Shown here piece by piece: positions 19,870 to 28,549 of a stretch of DNA of 64,000 nt. The notes beneath the pieces were generated by a model. It was not told the DNA's origin. It made no database searches and saw only the letters and a program-made list of their open reading frames with translations. This stretch comes from Vreelandella aquamarina. GTDB lineage: Bacteria; Pseudomonadota; Gammaproteobacteria; Pseudomonadales; Halomonadaceae. The translations under genes and the position numbers were made by a program. Position 1 is the stretch's first letter, and each line of letters starts with the position of its first letter. Location: assembly GCF_020075495.1 (NCBI RefSeq), contig NZ_JABYQT010000002.1, forward strand, positions 372,001 through 436,000, written 5' to 3'.

Positions 19870-21477
19870 CTACATCCGAAACACGCCAAAGCGCGTCTTT
19901 TCGATTTCGGCATTCATCGCTGCGGCAAGCGCTAGCCCCAGCACGTCGCGGGTCTGAAGGGGGTCGATCACGCCGTCATCCCAAAGCCGTGCGCTTGCAT
20001 AGTTCGGGTGGCCCTGGTGCTCGTACTGCTCGCGGGTAGGCGCCTTGAAGGCCTCTTCGTCCTGTCGAGTCCACTCCCGGCCTTCGCGCTCGAATTGCTC
20101 GCGCTTGACCTGAGCGAGCACGCCGGCGGCCTGTTCACCGCCCATCACCGAAATGCGCGCGTTGGGCCACATGAACAGAAGGTTGGGCTCGAACGCGCGC
20201 CCGCACATGCCGTAGTTGCCGGCGCCGAAGCTGCCGCCGATCAGCACGGTGAACTTGGGCACCTTGGCACACGCCACGGCGGTCACGAGCTTCGCGCCAT
20301 GCTTGGCGATGCCTTCGTGCTCGTAGGTTGAGCCGACCATGAAGCCGGTGATGTTCTGCAGAAATATCAGCGGAATCTTGCGCTGGGCGCACAGCTCGAT
20401 AAAGTGCGCGCCTTTTACCGCCGACTCTGAAAACAGCACGCCGTTGTTGGCGATGATGCCTACTGGGTGGCCGTGAATATGCGCAAAGCCGGTGACCAGC
20501 GTATCGCCGTAGTAGCGCTTGAACTCGTCAAAGTTGGACGCATCCACGATCCGCCCGATCACTTCACGAACGTCAAAGGGCTTTTTCAGATCGGTACCCA
20601 CGATGCCGTAAAGCTCCGTCGGGTCGAGCGTCGGTGGCTCGGGTGCCTGCATGGCAAGTTTGCCGCGCTTTTGCCAGTTGAGCCTGGAGACGCAGGCGCG
20701 GGCGATCTGCAGGGCGTGCAAATCGTTTTCGGCATAGTGGTCTGCCACGCCGCTGATCTTGGCGTGTACATCGGCACCGCCCAGGGCTTCCGCGCTGATG
20801 GTTTCGCCGGTGGCGGCCTTCACCAGCGGCGGGCCACCCAGAAAGATCGTGCCCTGCTCACGCACGATGATCGACTCGTCCGCCATGGCGGGCACGTAGG
20901 CGCCGCCAGCGGTGCAGGAGCCCATGACCACGGCGATCTGCGGGATACCTTCCGCCGACATCGTCGCCTGGTTATAGAAGATGCGCCCGAAGTGGTCGCG
21001 GTCCGGGAATACATCATCCTGGCGGGGCAGAAAGGCGCCGCCGGAATCCACCAGGTAGAGGCACGGCAAGCGGTGCTTTCGGGCGATCTCCTGGGCGCGC
21101 AGGTGCTTTTTCACGGTGAGCGGGAAGTAGGTGCCGCCCTTGACCGTGGCGTCGTTGGCCACGATCACGCACTCCACCCCGGATACCCGCCCGATGCCGG
21201 TGATCACGCCTGCTGCGGGCACATCGGTTTCATAGACCTGATAGGCGGCCAGCGCCGAGAATTCCAGAAACGGCGAACCTTCATCCAGCAGATGGTCGAT
21301 GCGGTCGCGGGCGAACAGCTTACCGCGGCTCTCGTGGCGCTCGCGCGCCTGGGTGCCACCGCCCTGGGCGATGGCCGCGTTAAGCTCATAAAGCTTATCT
21401 ACCTCGGCGCGCATGGCGGCGGCGTTGGCTTGGAAAAGCTCGCTTCTGGGATTGACCTGGGTAGTGATCCTGCTCAT
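19870..21477 (-). CDS. liuB: Methylcrotonyl-CoA carboxylase carboxyltransferase beta subunit
   Basis: A 535-residue carboxyltransferase of the acyl-CoA carboxylase beta family that transfers CO2 from biotin on LiuD to 3-methylcrotonyl-CoA. Signatures are [40 protein letters not shown], the oxyanion loop [13 protein letters not shown], and [20 protein letters not shown], all in the form of methylcrotonyl- rather than propionyl-CoA carboxylase. It follows liuA by 9 bases in the leftward operon. Confidence 0.95.
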   Translation of the reverse strand: MSRITTQVNPRSELFQANAAAMRAEVDKLYELNAAIAQGGGTQARERHESRGKLFARDRIDHLLDEGSPFLEFSALAAYQVYETDVPAAGVITGIGRVSGVECVIVANDATVKGGTYFPLTVKKHLRAQEIARKHRLPCLYLVDSGGAFLPRQDDVFPDRDHFGRIFYNQATMSAEGIPQIAVVMGSCTAGGAYVPAMADESIIVREQGTIFLGGPPLVKAATGETISAEALGGADVHAKISGVADHYAENDLHALQIARACVSRLNWQKRGKLAMQAPEPPTLDPTELYGIVGTDLKKPFDVREVIGRIVDASNFDEFKRYYGDTLVTGFAHIHGHPVGIIANNGVLFSESAVKGAHFIELCAQRKIPLIFLQNITGFMVGSTYEHEGIAKHGAKLVTAVACAKVPKFTVLIGGSFGAGNYGMCGRAFEPNLLFMWPNARISVMGGEQAAGVLAQVKREQFEREGREWTRQDEEAFKAPTREQYEHQGHPNYASARLWDDGVIDPLQTRDVLGLALAAAMNAEIEKTRFGVFRM

Positions 21478-21486
21478 GGCGTGCCC

Positions 21487-22656
21487 CTACTGGCTTTCGG
21501 TAAACAGTTCACGGCCAATCAGCATGCGCCGAATCTCGCTGGTGCCTGCGCCGATCTCGTAGAGCTTGGCATCGCGCAGAAGCCGCCCGGTGGGGTACTC
21601 GTTGATATAGCCGTTGCCGCCCAGCAGCTGAATGGCGTCCAGCGCGGTTTGCGTGGCCTTCTCGGCGCAGTAGAGAATCACCCCGGCGGCATCCTTGCGC
21701 GAGGTCTGGCCCCGGTCGCAGGCGGCCGCCACGGCGTAGAGATACGCCCGGCAGGCGTTGAGCGTGGTGTACATGTCCGCCACCTTGCCCTGTACCAGCT
21801 GGAACTCGCCGATCGACTGGTTGAACTGGCGGCGCTCGTGAATATAGGGCACGACCACATCCATGGCGGCCTGCATGATACCCACAGGCCCCGCGGCCAG
21901 CACGGTGCGTTCAAAATCCAGCCCGCTCATCAGGACGTTGACGCCCTTGCCGACCTCACCCATGACGTTTTCGGCAGGCACCTCGCACTCCTGAAACACC
22001 AGCTCGCAGGTGTTGGAGCCGCGCATGCCCAGCTTGTCGAGCTTCTGCGCCGTGGAGAATCCGGGCATGCCCTTTTCGATCAAGAAGGTGGTGATGCCTC
22101 TGGAGCCTGCATCCGGGTCGGTCTTGGCGTAGACCACCAGCACGTCCGCATCCGGGCCGTTGGTGATCCACATCTTGTTGCCGTTGAGGATGTAACGGTC
22201 GCCGCGCTTCTCGGCGCGCAGCTGCATGGAGACGACATCCGAGCCGGCGCCCGGCTCGGACATGGCAAGTGCGCCCACGTGCTCGCCGCTCATCAGCCTG
22301 GGCAGGTACTTCTCCTTTTGCATGGGAGAGGCGTTGCGCTTGATCTGGTTCACGCACAGGTTGGAGTGGGCGCCATAGGAAAGCGCGACTGAGGCGCTGG
22401 CCCGGGAAATCTCTTCCATGGCGATACAGTGGGCCAGATACCCCATGCCGCTGCCGCCATCCTCTTCTGAAACGGTAATGCCCAGAAGCCCCATGTCGCC
22501 GAATTTCTGCCACAGATCGTTGGGGAACTCATTGTTGCGGTCGATTTGTGCGGCACGCGGGGCGATCTCGCTGGCAGCGAAGGCGTTGACCTGCTCGCGC
22601 AGCATGTTCATTTCATCGTCGAGGCCGAAATTGAGTTCCGAGTAGAGGGAGTGCAT
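21487..22656 (-). CDS. liuA: Isovaleryl-CoA dehydrogenase
   Basis: A 389-residue FAD acyl-CoA dehydrogenase that oxidises isovaleryl-CoA to 3-methylcrotonyl-CoA. [18 protein letters not shown] places the catalytic glutamate (about residue 249) in helix G, the special position of isovaleryl-CoA dehydrogenases. At the usual C-terminal position, most family members have a glutamate but this protein reads [11 protein letters not shown], with glycine, as isovaleryl-CoA dehydrogenases do. [15 protein letters not shown] and [13 protein letters not shown] complete the active site. It is the first enzyme gene of the liu operon, 70 bases after liuR. Electrons should pass to ETF, which is not in the window. 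Confidence 0.95.
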   Translation of the reverse strand: MHSLYSELNFGLDDEMNMLREQVNAFAASEIAPRAAQIDRNNEFPNDLWQKFGDMGLLGITVSEEDGGSGMGYLAHCIAMEEISRASASVALSYGAHSNLCVNQIKRNASPMQKEKYLPRLMSGEHVGALAMSEPGAGSDVVSMQLRAEKRGDRYILNGNKMWITNGPDADVLVVYAKTDPDAGSRGITTFLIEKGMPGFSTAQKLDKLGMRGSNTCELVFQECEVPAENVMGEVGKGVNVLMSGLDFERTVLAAGPVGIMQAAMDVVVPYIHERRQFNQSIGEFQLVQGKVADMYTTLNACRAYLYAVAAACDRGQTSRKDAAGVILYCAEKATQTALDAIQLLGGNGYINEYPTGRLLRDAKLYEIGAGTSEIRRMLIGRELFTESQ

Positions 22657-22682
22657 GGTCGATCACCTGTTGAATATTGTTA

Positions 22683-22708
22683 GATAGGTAATGCTGGATA
22701 GGTAATGC
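22683..22708. repeat. Two 12-base direct repeats between liuR and liuA
   Basis: GATAGGTAATGC occurs at 22683-22694 and 22697-22708, a period of 14 bases, 27 bases upstream of the liuA start. Role unknown; it could be a duplication or a protein-binding pair. Confidence 0.55.
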
Positions 22709-22726
22709 GCTGGCAGGCCCATGTCG

Positions 22727-23155
22727 TCAGGAAGCGGACGATGAAGCCTTGACGCGCACGTCGTCGCTGCGTTTCTCGCTGAGCTCCTCGAGCGCCTGGC
22801 GGCAGCGGATCTCGGCGCTTTCAAGCTCCAGCTGCACCATGGTGATGTCTTTCATCTGCTGTTCGAGCGCCGCCCGGCGCTCGGTAATCTTTTCGAGCAT
22901 CAGGTGAAGCTGCTTTTCGCTGCCGCTGCGGGTCTCGTCCCACAGCTCGAAGAGCTCGCGAATCTCGGCAAGTGACAGGCCCAGGCGCTTGCCGCGCAGG
23001 GTGAGCTTCAGGCGTACCCGGTCCTTGCTGCTGTAGATGCGCGTCTGGCCGCGGCGTGCCGGGCGCAGCAGCTCCTGGTCTTCATAAAACCGGATGCTGC
23101 GGGTGGTCACATCAAACTCGTTGGCCAGTTCGCTGATCGAGTAGGTTCTGCTCAT
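22727..23155 (-). CDS. liuR: MerR-family transcriptional regulator LiuR
   Basis: A 142-residue MerR regulator. The N-terminal helix-turn-helix and wing (YSISELANEFDVTTRSIRFY, then GQTRIYSSKDRVRLKLTLRG) are followed by a long dimerisation helix (EKQLHLMLEKITERRAALEQ). It has no metal-binding cysteine pattern. In proteobacteria LiuR is known to control leucine and branched-chain degradation genes through palindromes of the ACGTTNACGT type; three such sites occur here (23219, 23385, 28444). It is the leading gene of the liu operon and its own upstream region holds a site, so it is probably autoregulated. Confidence 0.9.
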   Translation of the reverse strand: MSRTYSISELANEFDVTTRSIRFYEDQELLRPARRGQTRIYSSKDRVRLKLTLRGKRLGLSLAEIRELFELWDETRSGSEKQLHLMLEKITERRAALEQQMKDITMVQLELESAEIRCRQALEELSEKRSDDVRVKASSSAS

Positions 23156-23218
23156 TGTTCAAGATTCTCGTCGAAAGGGTCTGTTCCCATGGAACACTGC
23201 CATTGAGGCTAAAACAAG

Positions 23219-23234
23219 TTGACGTTAACGTAAA
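23219..23234 (-). promoter_or_regulatory. Putative LiuR binding site upstream of liuR
   Basis: TTGACGTTAACGTAAA is a near-perfect palindrome centred on ACGTTAACGT, 64 bases upstream of the liuR start. It is like the LiuR motif known from comparative studies of proteobacteria and like the two other copies in this window. Confidence 0.75.
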
Positions 23235-23384
23235 GCAGTCATTGGGCGTGTGCAGAGACGCCCTGTATGCGGTAAGCCGTTGTCAAATAGCAGGTTGTTG
23301 TTTTATAGAACGCTAATTTGAATAGCGGTAGACCAAAGTTGTAATTGTCATGGCCTACCCGAGGTTGCTAGTTTGAAACTGCAC

Positions 23385-23400
23385 TTTACGTTCAGGTAAA
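23385..23400 (+). promoter_or_regulatory. Putative LiuR binding site upstream of the ABC transporter
   Basis: TTTACGTTCAGGTAAA is a palindrome with conserved outer arms (TTTAC/GTAAA) and a degenerate centre. It lies inside the 19-base spacer of the candidate promoter for the five-gene transporter operon. Confidence 0.65.
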
Positions 23401-23516
23401 GATGCACAGCCCGCTAACAAAAATAACTGCCGGGCAGACGCTCGATAACCGATACCTCGCCTTCGTATCAAGCTCGCACCCGATACGACACAAGAACAGC
23501 AGAGGACTGGCACACC

Positions 23517-24320
23517 ATGAGTGCAACCGCTACTTCGCCCGCTTCTGCAGCGGTGCTTGAAACGCGTGGCCTGACCAAGAGCTTTCGCGGCTTCACGGCA
23601 GTGGATGACGTCAACCTGAGTGTGCAGGAAGGCCATGTTCACGCCCTGATCGGCCCCAACGGCGCCGGCAAGACCACGGTCTTCAACCTGCTCACCAAGT
23701 TTTTGCCACCCACCCGGGGCGAGATTCTGTACCGGGGCAAGCCCATCACCTCGCTCAAGGCCAACCAGATCGCCCGGCTGGGGCTGGTGCGCTCGTTCCA
23801 GATATCGGCGGTGTTCGCCCACATGACCGCGCTCGAAAACGTTCGCGTGGCGCTTCAACTACGCCTGGGCACCTCGTTTCACTTCTGGAAATCGGAAAAA
23901 ACCCTGGATCACTTGAACGAGCGCGCCATGGCGCTGCTTGACGAGGTGGGCCTGGGCGAATACGCCGATACCCTGACTGTCGAGATGCCCTACGGGCGCA
24001 AGCGGGCGCTTGAAGTGGCCACCACGCTTGCACTCGACCCGGTCATGCTGCTGCTCGACGAGCCCACCCAGGGCATGGGCGCGGAAGATGTGGATCGCAT
24101 CGTGGCGCTGATCAAGCGGGTTTCGAAAGGGCGCACGGTACTGATGGTGGAGCACAACCTGAGCGTGGTCAGCCGGCTTTGTGACCGCATCACGGTGCTG
24201 GCCCGGGGGGCGGTGCTGGCCGAAGGCGACTACGCCAGCGTGTCGAACGACCCGCGGGTGCGCGAGGCCTACATGGGAAGCGCCGACAACGACGCCGAGA
24301 AAGCGAGAGCCAGCGCATGA
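23517..24320 (+). CDS. Branched-chain-type ABC transporter ATP-binding protein, LivG-like
   Basis: A 267-residue ABC ATPase. Walker A is GPNGAGKTTVFN, the signature loop is degenerate (VEMPYGRKRALEVATTL, where most ABC proteins have LSGG), Walker B is PVMLLLDEPTQGMG and the switch histidine is in MVEHNLSVV. The sequence after Walker A follows LivG (ILYRGKPITSLKANQIARLG, then RSFQ). It is the first gene of an ATPase-ATPase-binding protein-permease-permease operon and overlaps the next gene by four bases. The two ATPases energise uptake through the membrane permeases. Substrate is unknown; branched-chain amino acids, amides or short branched acids are plausible because a LiuR-type site precedes the operon. 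Confidence 0.9.
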   Translation: MSATATSPASAAVLETRGLTKSFRGFTAVDDVNLSVQEGHVHALIGPNGAGKTTVFNLLTKFLPPTRGEILYRGKPITSLKANQIARLGLVRSFQISAVFAHMTALENVRVALQLRLGTSFHFWKSEKTLDHLNERAMALLDEVGLGEYADTLTVEMPYGRKRALEVATTLALDPVMLLLDEPTQGMGAEDVDRIVALIKRVSKGRTVLMVEHNLSVVSRLCDRITVLARGAVLAEGDYASVSNDPRVREAYMGSADNDAEKARASA

Positions 24321-25075
24321 TGCACAGTACGATAAACTCAGCCCCGGCGACTATGCCCACCGCTAACCACTCCGCCCGGGAAATGATTCGGGTGAAGGAC
24401 CTGCACGCCTTCTACGGCGAGTCGCATATTCTTCACGGGGTCAGTTTCGACGTGAAGCAGGGCGAGCTGGTCACGCTCCTGGGCCGCAACGGCGCCGGAC
24501 GCAGTACCACCCTGAAAGCCATGATGAACATGGTCGGGCGGCGTACCGGCTCCATCGTGGTCAGCGGCCAGCAGACGCTTTCCATGAAGCCGCACCATAT
24601 CCCGCGCCTGGGCATCGGCTACTGCCCCGAAGAGCGCGGCATCTTTGCAAGCCTGGATGTCCACGAAAACCTGCTGCTGCCGCCCACGGTCAGCTCCGGC
24701 GGCATGAGCCTGGATGATATCTACATCATGTTCCCCAACCTTTTCGAGCGGCGCAGAAGCCAGGGCACCCGGCTTTCCGGCGGCGAGCAGCAGATGCTGG
24801 CCATGGCGCGCATCCTGCGTACCGGGGCGCGCATTCTGCTGCTCGACGAAATTACCGAAGGCCTGGCCCCGGTCATCGTGCAGAAACTCGGCGAAGTGCT
24901 GGTGCAGCTGAAAGCACGCGGCATGACCATCGTGCTGGTCGAGCAGAACTTTCGCTTTGCTGCCCCCTTGGCCGACCGCCACTTCGTGATGGACCACGGC
25001 CAGATCGTCGAGGAGATCACCGCTTCTGAGCTGCCCGCGCGGCGCGAGCATCTCAACACGATGCTTGGCGTGTAA
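24317..25075 (+). CDS. Branched-chain-type ABC transporter ATP-binding protein, LivF-like, variant Walker A
   Basis: A 252-residue ABC ATPase, partner of the LivG-like protein. The Walker A motif reads GRNGAGRSTT: the nucleotide-binding lysine is replaced by arginine (residue 62, codon CGC at 24500). The rest of the site is intact: signature RLSGGEQQMLAMAR, Walker B ILLLDEITEGLAP, and LVEQNFRFA at the switch region. The frame is clean, so this is not decay. I have seen arginine variants in some LivF-like proteins, but the canonical residue is lysine. In an asymmetric pair, one site may be catalytic and the other regulatory. The ATG overlaps the previous stop (ATGA). Confidence 0.88.
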   Translation: MMHSTINSAPATMPTANHSAREMIRVKDLHAFYGESHILHGVSFDVKQGELVTLLGRNGAGRSTTLKAMMNMVGRRTGSIVVSGQQTLSMKPHHIPRLGIGYCPEERGIFASLDVHENLLLPPTVSSGGMSLDDIYIMFPNLFERRRSQGTRLSGGEQQMLAMARILRTGARILLLDEITEGLAPVIVQKLGEVLVQLKARGMTIVLVEQNFRFAAPLADRHFVMDHGQIVEEITASELPARREHLNTMLGV

Positions 25076-25150
25076 AGCGAAACACCCTGAAGCGTCACAC
25101 CAGAACAGCGCCACATGACAACAACAATGGCCAGAGGCCAGGAGACGAAC

Positions 25151-26374
25151 ATGACGTTAATCAAGAAGCGACTCGCTGCAAGCATCGCCATGGCTGCCGC
25201 GACCGCGGTGGTGGCCACCACCGCTCAGGCCGAGATAAGCGATGACGAGGTGCGCATCGGCTACCTGGCGGATATGTCCGGCACCTATCGTGACCTTGCC
25301 GGCCCCGGCGGGCTGACCGCGCTCGAGATGGCGGTGGCGGACTTCGGCGGCAGCGTCAACGGCGCGCCCATCGTGGTGTTCAGCGCCGATGACCGCAACA
25401 GCGCCGACGTGGGCGCCAACACCGTGCGCGAGTGGATCGACCAGCGCAACGTCGATATGGTCGCGGGCTTGGTGGCGTCTTCGGTCACCATCGCAGTCAC
25501 CAAGGTGCTGGCGGAAAACGACCGTCTGGGGCTGGTGTCTGGCTCCGCGGCTTCCAGCGTGACCAACGAGCACTGCACGCCGAACCATATTCACTGGGTC
25601 TACGATACCTATCCGCTGGCCAACGGTACCGCCAAGGCGGTGGTGGAGCAGGGCGGCGATACCTGGTTTCTGCTCACCGCGGACTACGCCTTCGGCCACG
25701 CACTGGAAGCGGATGTGACCCGCGTGGTGGAAGCCAACGGCGGCGAGATCGTCGGTGGCGTGCGTCACCCGTTCCCGACCAGCGACTTCTCCTCCTACAT
25801 TCTTCAGGCCCAGGGGTCCGGTGCGAAGATCGTGGGGCTTGCCAACGCCGGGGCGGATACGGTCAATGCGATCACCACTGCCAGTCAGTTCGGTATCACC
25901 CAGTCCGGCCAGCAGCTGGCAGGGCTTCTGATCTTTCTGAACGACGTGCATGCCCTGGGCCTGGAGGCGACCCAAAATCTACTGCTGACCACCGGCTGGT
26001 ACTGGGACATGGACGAGCAGTCCTGGGAGTGGGCGCAGCGCTATTTTGACGAGGTAGGCCGCATGCCCACCATGGTGCAGGCAGGTATCTACTCCAGCAC
26101 CATGCACTACCTCAAGGCCGTGGAAGCGGCGGGCACCGACGAGGCCCAGGCCGTGCGCGAGCAGATGGCATCCGAGCCCATCAACGACTTCTTTGCCCGC
26201 AACGGGCGCATCCGTGAAGACGGCCGCATGGTGCACGACATGTATCTGGCCCAGGTGAAAACCCCGGAAGCGTCCACCGGCGAGTGGGACCTTTACGAAA
26301 TTCTCAGCACCATTCCTGCTGAAGAGGCCTATCGTCCGCTCTCGGAAAGCCAGTGCAGCCTGGTGCAGAACTGA
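25151..26374 (+). CDS. Periplasmic substrate-binding protein of the ABC transporter
   Basis: A 407-residue LivJ/HAAT-type binding protein. The signal peptide runs from MTLIKKRLAASIAMAAATAV to TTAQA, with cleavage before EISDDEVRIG. The mature domain starts VRIGYLADMSGTYRDLAGPG and contains TDFSSYILQAQ-type text (SDFSSYILQAQGSGAKIVGL) found in binding proteins for amino acids, amides and aromatic or aliphatic acids. An in-frame ATG lies at 25115, but AGGAG is spaced for the ATG at 25151, which also gives a proper signal peptide. It lies third in the operon and is followed by a strong stem-loop. Ligand identity cannot be read from sequence. Confidence 0.9.
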   Translation: MTLIKKRLAASIAMAAATAVVATTAQAEISDDEVRIGYLADMSGTYRDLAGPGGLTALEMAVADFGGSVNGAPIVVFSADDRNSADVGANTVREWIDQRNVDMVAGLVASSVTIAVTKVLAENDRLGLVSGSAASSVTNEHCTPNHIHWVYDTYPLANGTAKAVVEQGGDTWFLLTADYAFGHALEADVTRVVEANGGEIVGGVRHPFPTSDFSSYILQAQGSGAKIVGLANAGADTVNAITTASQFGITQSGQQLAGLLIFLNDVHALGLEATQNLLLTTGWYWDMDEQSWEWAQRYFDEVGRMPTMVQAGIYSSTMHYLKAVEAAGTDEAQAVREQMASEPINDFFARNGRIREDGRMVHDMYLAQVKTPEASTGEWDLYEILSTIPAEEAYRPLSESQCSLVQN

Positions 26375-26395
26375 GCCGATAACCGTTGAGCACTT

Positions 26396-26431
26396 CCCTG
26401 CGGGCAGCCGGTAAAACGCCTGCCCGCAGGG
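26396..26431 (+). other. Perfect 12-bp intercistronic stem-loop after the binding-protein gene
   Basis: CCCTGCGGGCAG (26396-26407) pairs exactly with CTGCCCGCAGGG (26420-26431) around a 12-base loop. No T-run follows and the next gene's ribosome site (GAGGAGGG) begins three bases later. Such structures after binding-protein genes are known to protect the upstream mRNA and lower expression of downstream permeases. Confidence 0.8.
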
Positions 26432-26447
26432 GCGAGGAGGGTCGTAC

Positions 26448-27335
26448 ATGACGATGATATTCGGTGTGCCCATGGCGGTGTTCATGGGTCAGCTGACGCT
26501 GGGGCTGGTGAACGGCGCCTTCTATGCGCTTCTGAGCCTGGGTCTGGCGGTCATCTTCGGGCTGTTGAAGATCGTCAACTTCGCCCACGGCGCCCAGTAC
26601 ATGCTGGGAGCGTTTGCTGCGCTTCTCGGCTTTCGCTACCTGGGCATCAACTACTGGCTGGCGCTCGTTCTGGTGCCATTGGTGATCGGCGGGCTTGGCA
26701 TGCTGCTCGAGCGCTTTCTGCTGCGCCGCATCGCCCACCTGGACCATCTTTACGGGCTTCTATTGACCTTTGGCCTGGCGCTGATTATCGAGGGCACATT
26801 GGTCAATCTGTTCGGGGTTTCCGGGGCGCGCTACGCCACGCCGGAGATTCTACAGGGCGGGCTCAATCTGGGGTTCATGTTCCTGCCCACCTACCGGGCC
26901 TGGGTGCTGGTGGCTGCCCTTGCCATGTGCCTGTTCACCTGGTTCATGATCGAGCGCACTCGCCTGGGCGCCTACCTGCGTGCAGGCACTGAAAACTCCC
27001 AACTGATGCAGGCCTTCGGGGTGAACGTGCCGCTGTTGATCACCCTGACCTACGGATTCGGCGTGGGCCTTGCCGCCTTTGCCGGCGTGCTTGCTGCACC
27101 GCTTTACCCGGTATCGCCCACCATGGGGTCGAGTCTTTTGATCGTGGTATTCGCGGTGGTGGTAATTGGGGGTATGGGCTCGATCCTGGGCGCGATTCTT
27201 ACCGGGCTTGGCATGGGCATCATCGAAGGACTGACCAAGGTGTACTACCCGGAAGCCGCCAACACGGTGATCTTTCTGGTCATGATCCTGGTTCTCATGC
27301 TGCGCCCGGCCGGGCTGTTCGGAAAGGAGGCATAG
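26448..27335 (+). CDS. Branched-chain-type ABC transporter permease, LivH-like
   Basis: A 295-residue inner-membrane permease of the LivH family with about eight membrane helices (LGLVNGAFYALLSLGLAVIF at the N-terminus). The cytoplasmic loop GAYLRAGTENSQLMQAFGVN is the EAA-like segment that docks to the ATPases. VVVIGGMGSILGAILTGLGM near the end is conserved in the family. It follows the binding-protein gene and its stem-loop, with GAGGAGGG as ribosome site, and is 2 bases before the LivM-like gene. Confidence 0.93.
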   Translation: MTMIFGVPMAVFMGQLTLGLVNGAFYALLSLGLAVIFGLLKIVNFAHGAQYMLGAFAALLGFRYLGINYWLALVLVPLVIGGLGMLLERFLLRRIAHLDHLYGLLLTFGLALIIEGTLVNLFGVSGARYATPEILQGGLNLGFMFLPTYRAWVLVAALAMCLFTWFMIERTRLGAYLRAGTENSQLMQAFGVNVPLLITLTYGFGVGLAAFAGVLAAPLYPVSPTMGSSLLIVVFAVVVIGGMGSILGAILTGLGMGIIEGLTKVYYPEAANTVIFLVMILVLMLRPAGLFGKEA

Positions 27336-27337
27336 CC

Positions 27338-28330
27338 ATGCCCGCATCAACCCTGCTCAAGGCGCCAACCGCCGTGGCCCAACGCCAGCGCCGGGCGAAC
27401 CTGCGCCGTAATGCCTTCTATATCGCGCTGATCGGGGTGGGGCTGGTCGCGCCCTTTATCGCCTACCCCGTGTTTTTGATGAAGATACTCTGCTTTGCGC
27501 TGTTCGCCTGCGCCTTCAACCTGCTGCTGGGCTATGCCGGGCTCTTGTCCTTTGGCCACGCCGCGTTTCTGGCCACCGGCGGCTACGCCACGGGCTATCT
27601 GCTGGCAAGCTACCCGGGGCTTACGCCGGAGCTGGGCATTCTGGCCGGTACGCTGATGGCCACCCTTTTAGGCGTGCTGTTTGGCGTGCTCTCCATTCGC
27701 CGCCAGGGCATCTATTTTGCCATGGTGACGCTGGCGCTGGCGCAGCTGATGTTCTTCGTGTTCATCCAGGCGCCGTTCACCGGCGGGGAGGACGGGCTGC
27801 ACGGCGTGCCCCGGGGCGAGCTGTTCGGGGTGATCAGCCTGCGCAGCAACCTGGCGATGTACTACTTCGTGTTCGTGATCTTTCTGCTCGGCTACGCGCT
27901 GATTCAGCGCACCGTGCATTCCCCCTTCGGTCAGGTGCTGAAAGCCATTCGCGAAAACGAGCCGCGGGCGATTTCGCTTGGCTACAACGTCGACGCCTAC
28001 AAGCTGGTGGCCTTCGTGATCTCGGCGGGGCTTGCAGGGCTTGCGGGCTCCACCAAGACCGTGGTGTTCCAGCTGGCATCCTTGACGGACGCGCACTGGC
28101 ACATGTCCGGCGAGGTGATCCTGATGACGCTGCTGGGCGGGGTGGGCACGCTGCTGGGCCCGTTGATGGGCGCGGGGCTGGTGGTCAGCCTTCAGCATCT
28201 GCTGGCACAGTCGCCGCTGGGCAACTGGGTCAGCGTGATTCTTGGCGCCATCTTCGTGGTGTGTGTCTTGAGCTTTCGAAGCGGCATCATCGGCGAGCTG
28301 GGGGCCATCTACCGCAAGAACTTCAAGTAA
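27338..28330 (+). CDS. Branched-chain-type ABC transporter permease, LivM-like
   Basis: A 330-residue permease of the LivM family with an extra N-terminal cytoplasmic extension and eight to ten helices. AFNLLLGYAGLLSFGHAAFL, the EAA-like loop LKAIRENEPRAISLGYNV and MTLLGGVGTLLGPLMGAG are typical. It pairs with the LivH-like subunit to form the channel. It is the last gene of the operon; a terminator follows 20 bases later. Confidence 0.93.
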   Translation: MPASTLLKAPTAVAQRQRRANLRRNAFYIALIGVGLVAPFIAYPVFLMKILCFALFACAFNLLLGYAGLLSFGHAAFLATGGYATGYLLASYPGLTPELGILAGTLMATLLGVLFGVLSIRRQGIYFAMVTLALAQLMFFVFIQAPFTGGEDGLHGVPRGELFGVISLRSNLAMYYFVFVIFLLGYALIQRTVHSPFGQVLKAIRENEPRAISLGYNVDAYKLVAFVISAGLAGLAGSTKTVVFQLASLTDAHWHMSGEVILMTLLGGVGTLLGPLMGAGLVVSLQHLLAQSPLGNWVSVILGAIFVVCVLSFRSGIIGELGAIYRKNFK

Positions 28331-28349
28331 GCCGCCTGTTTCGGTGTTG

Positions 28350-28371
28350 GGCGCCTCAGGGCGCCTTTTTT
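28350..28371 (+). terminator. Intrinsic terminator of the ABC transporter operon
   Basis: GGCGCC-TCAG-GGCGCC followed by six T residues: a short, very GC-rich hairpin directly before a U-tract. Confidence 0.88.
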
Positions 28372-28443
28372 ATGTCGACGGCCTACGCCTACGCCCAAGG
28401 TAGAGGGGGTACGCCGTTGCGCGGTAACGCTTTAGGCGATAAG

Positions 28444-28459
28444 TTAACGTAAACGTCAA
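28444..28459 (+). promoter_or_regulatory. Putative LiuR binding site upstream of the valine-degradation genes
   Basis: TTAACGTAAACGTCAA; on the other strand it reads TTGACGTTTACGTTAA, a palindrome very close to the copy before liuR. It lies 91 bases upstream of the acyl-CoA dehydrogenase gene, inside the 178-base gap after the transporter terminator. Confidence 0.72.
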
Positions 28460-28549
28460 TTAGCCTTGACCCTTCAATAATGACAACACAAAAGCCTCGC
28501 GCCTCTCGTCAGCCAGCGGCACAGCGACGGCTTTGGATGGAGATTCGCC

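Larger units (their letters stand above)
23156..23516. promoter_or_regulatory. Divergent control region liuR / ABC transporter
   Basis: This 361-base gap has no gene. It holds two LiuR-type palindromes (listed separately), a small TGTTCC-cat-GGAACA inverted repeat (23182-23196) in the liuR leader, and a candidate + strand promoter: TTGAAA (23373-23378) and AAAGAT (23398-23403) spaced 19 bases apart, with the second palindrome inside the spacer. A stretched 19-base spacer with an internal palindrome is the layout that MerR-family activators need. Confidence 0.55.

Noticed and set aside
20467-22392. 641-codon open frame opposite liuA and liuB
   Set aside because: Spans two genuine enzyme genes on the other strand and has the composition of an antisense frame.
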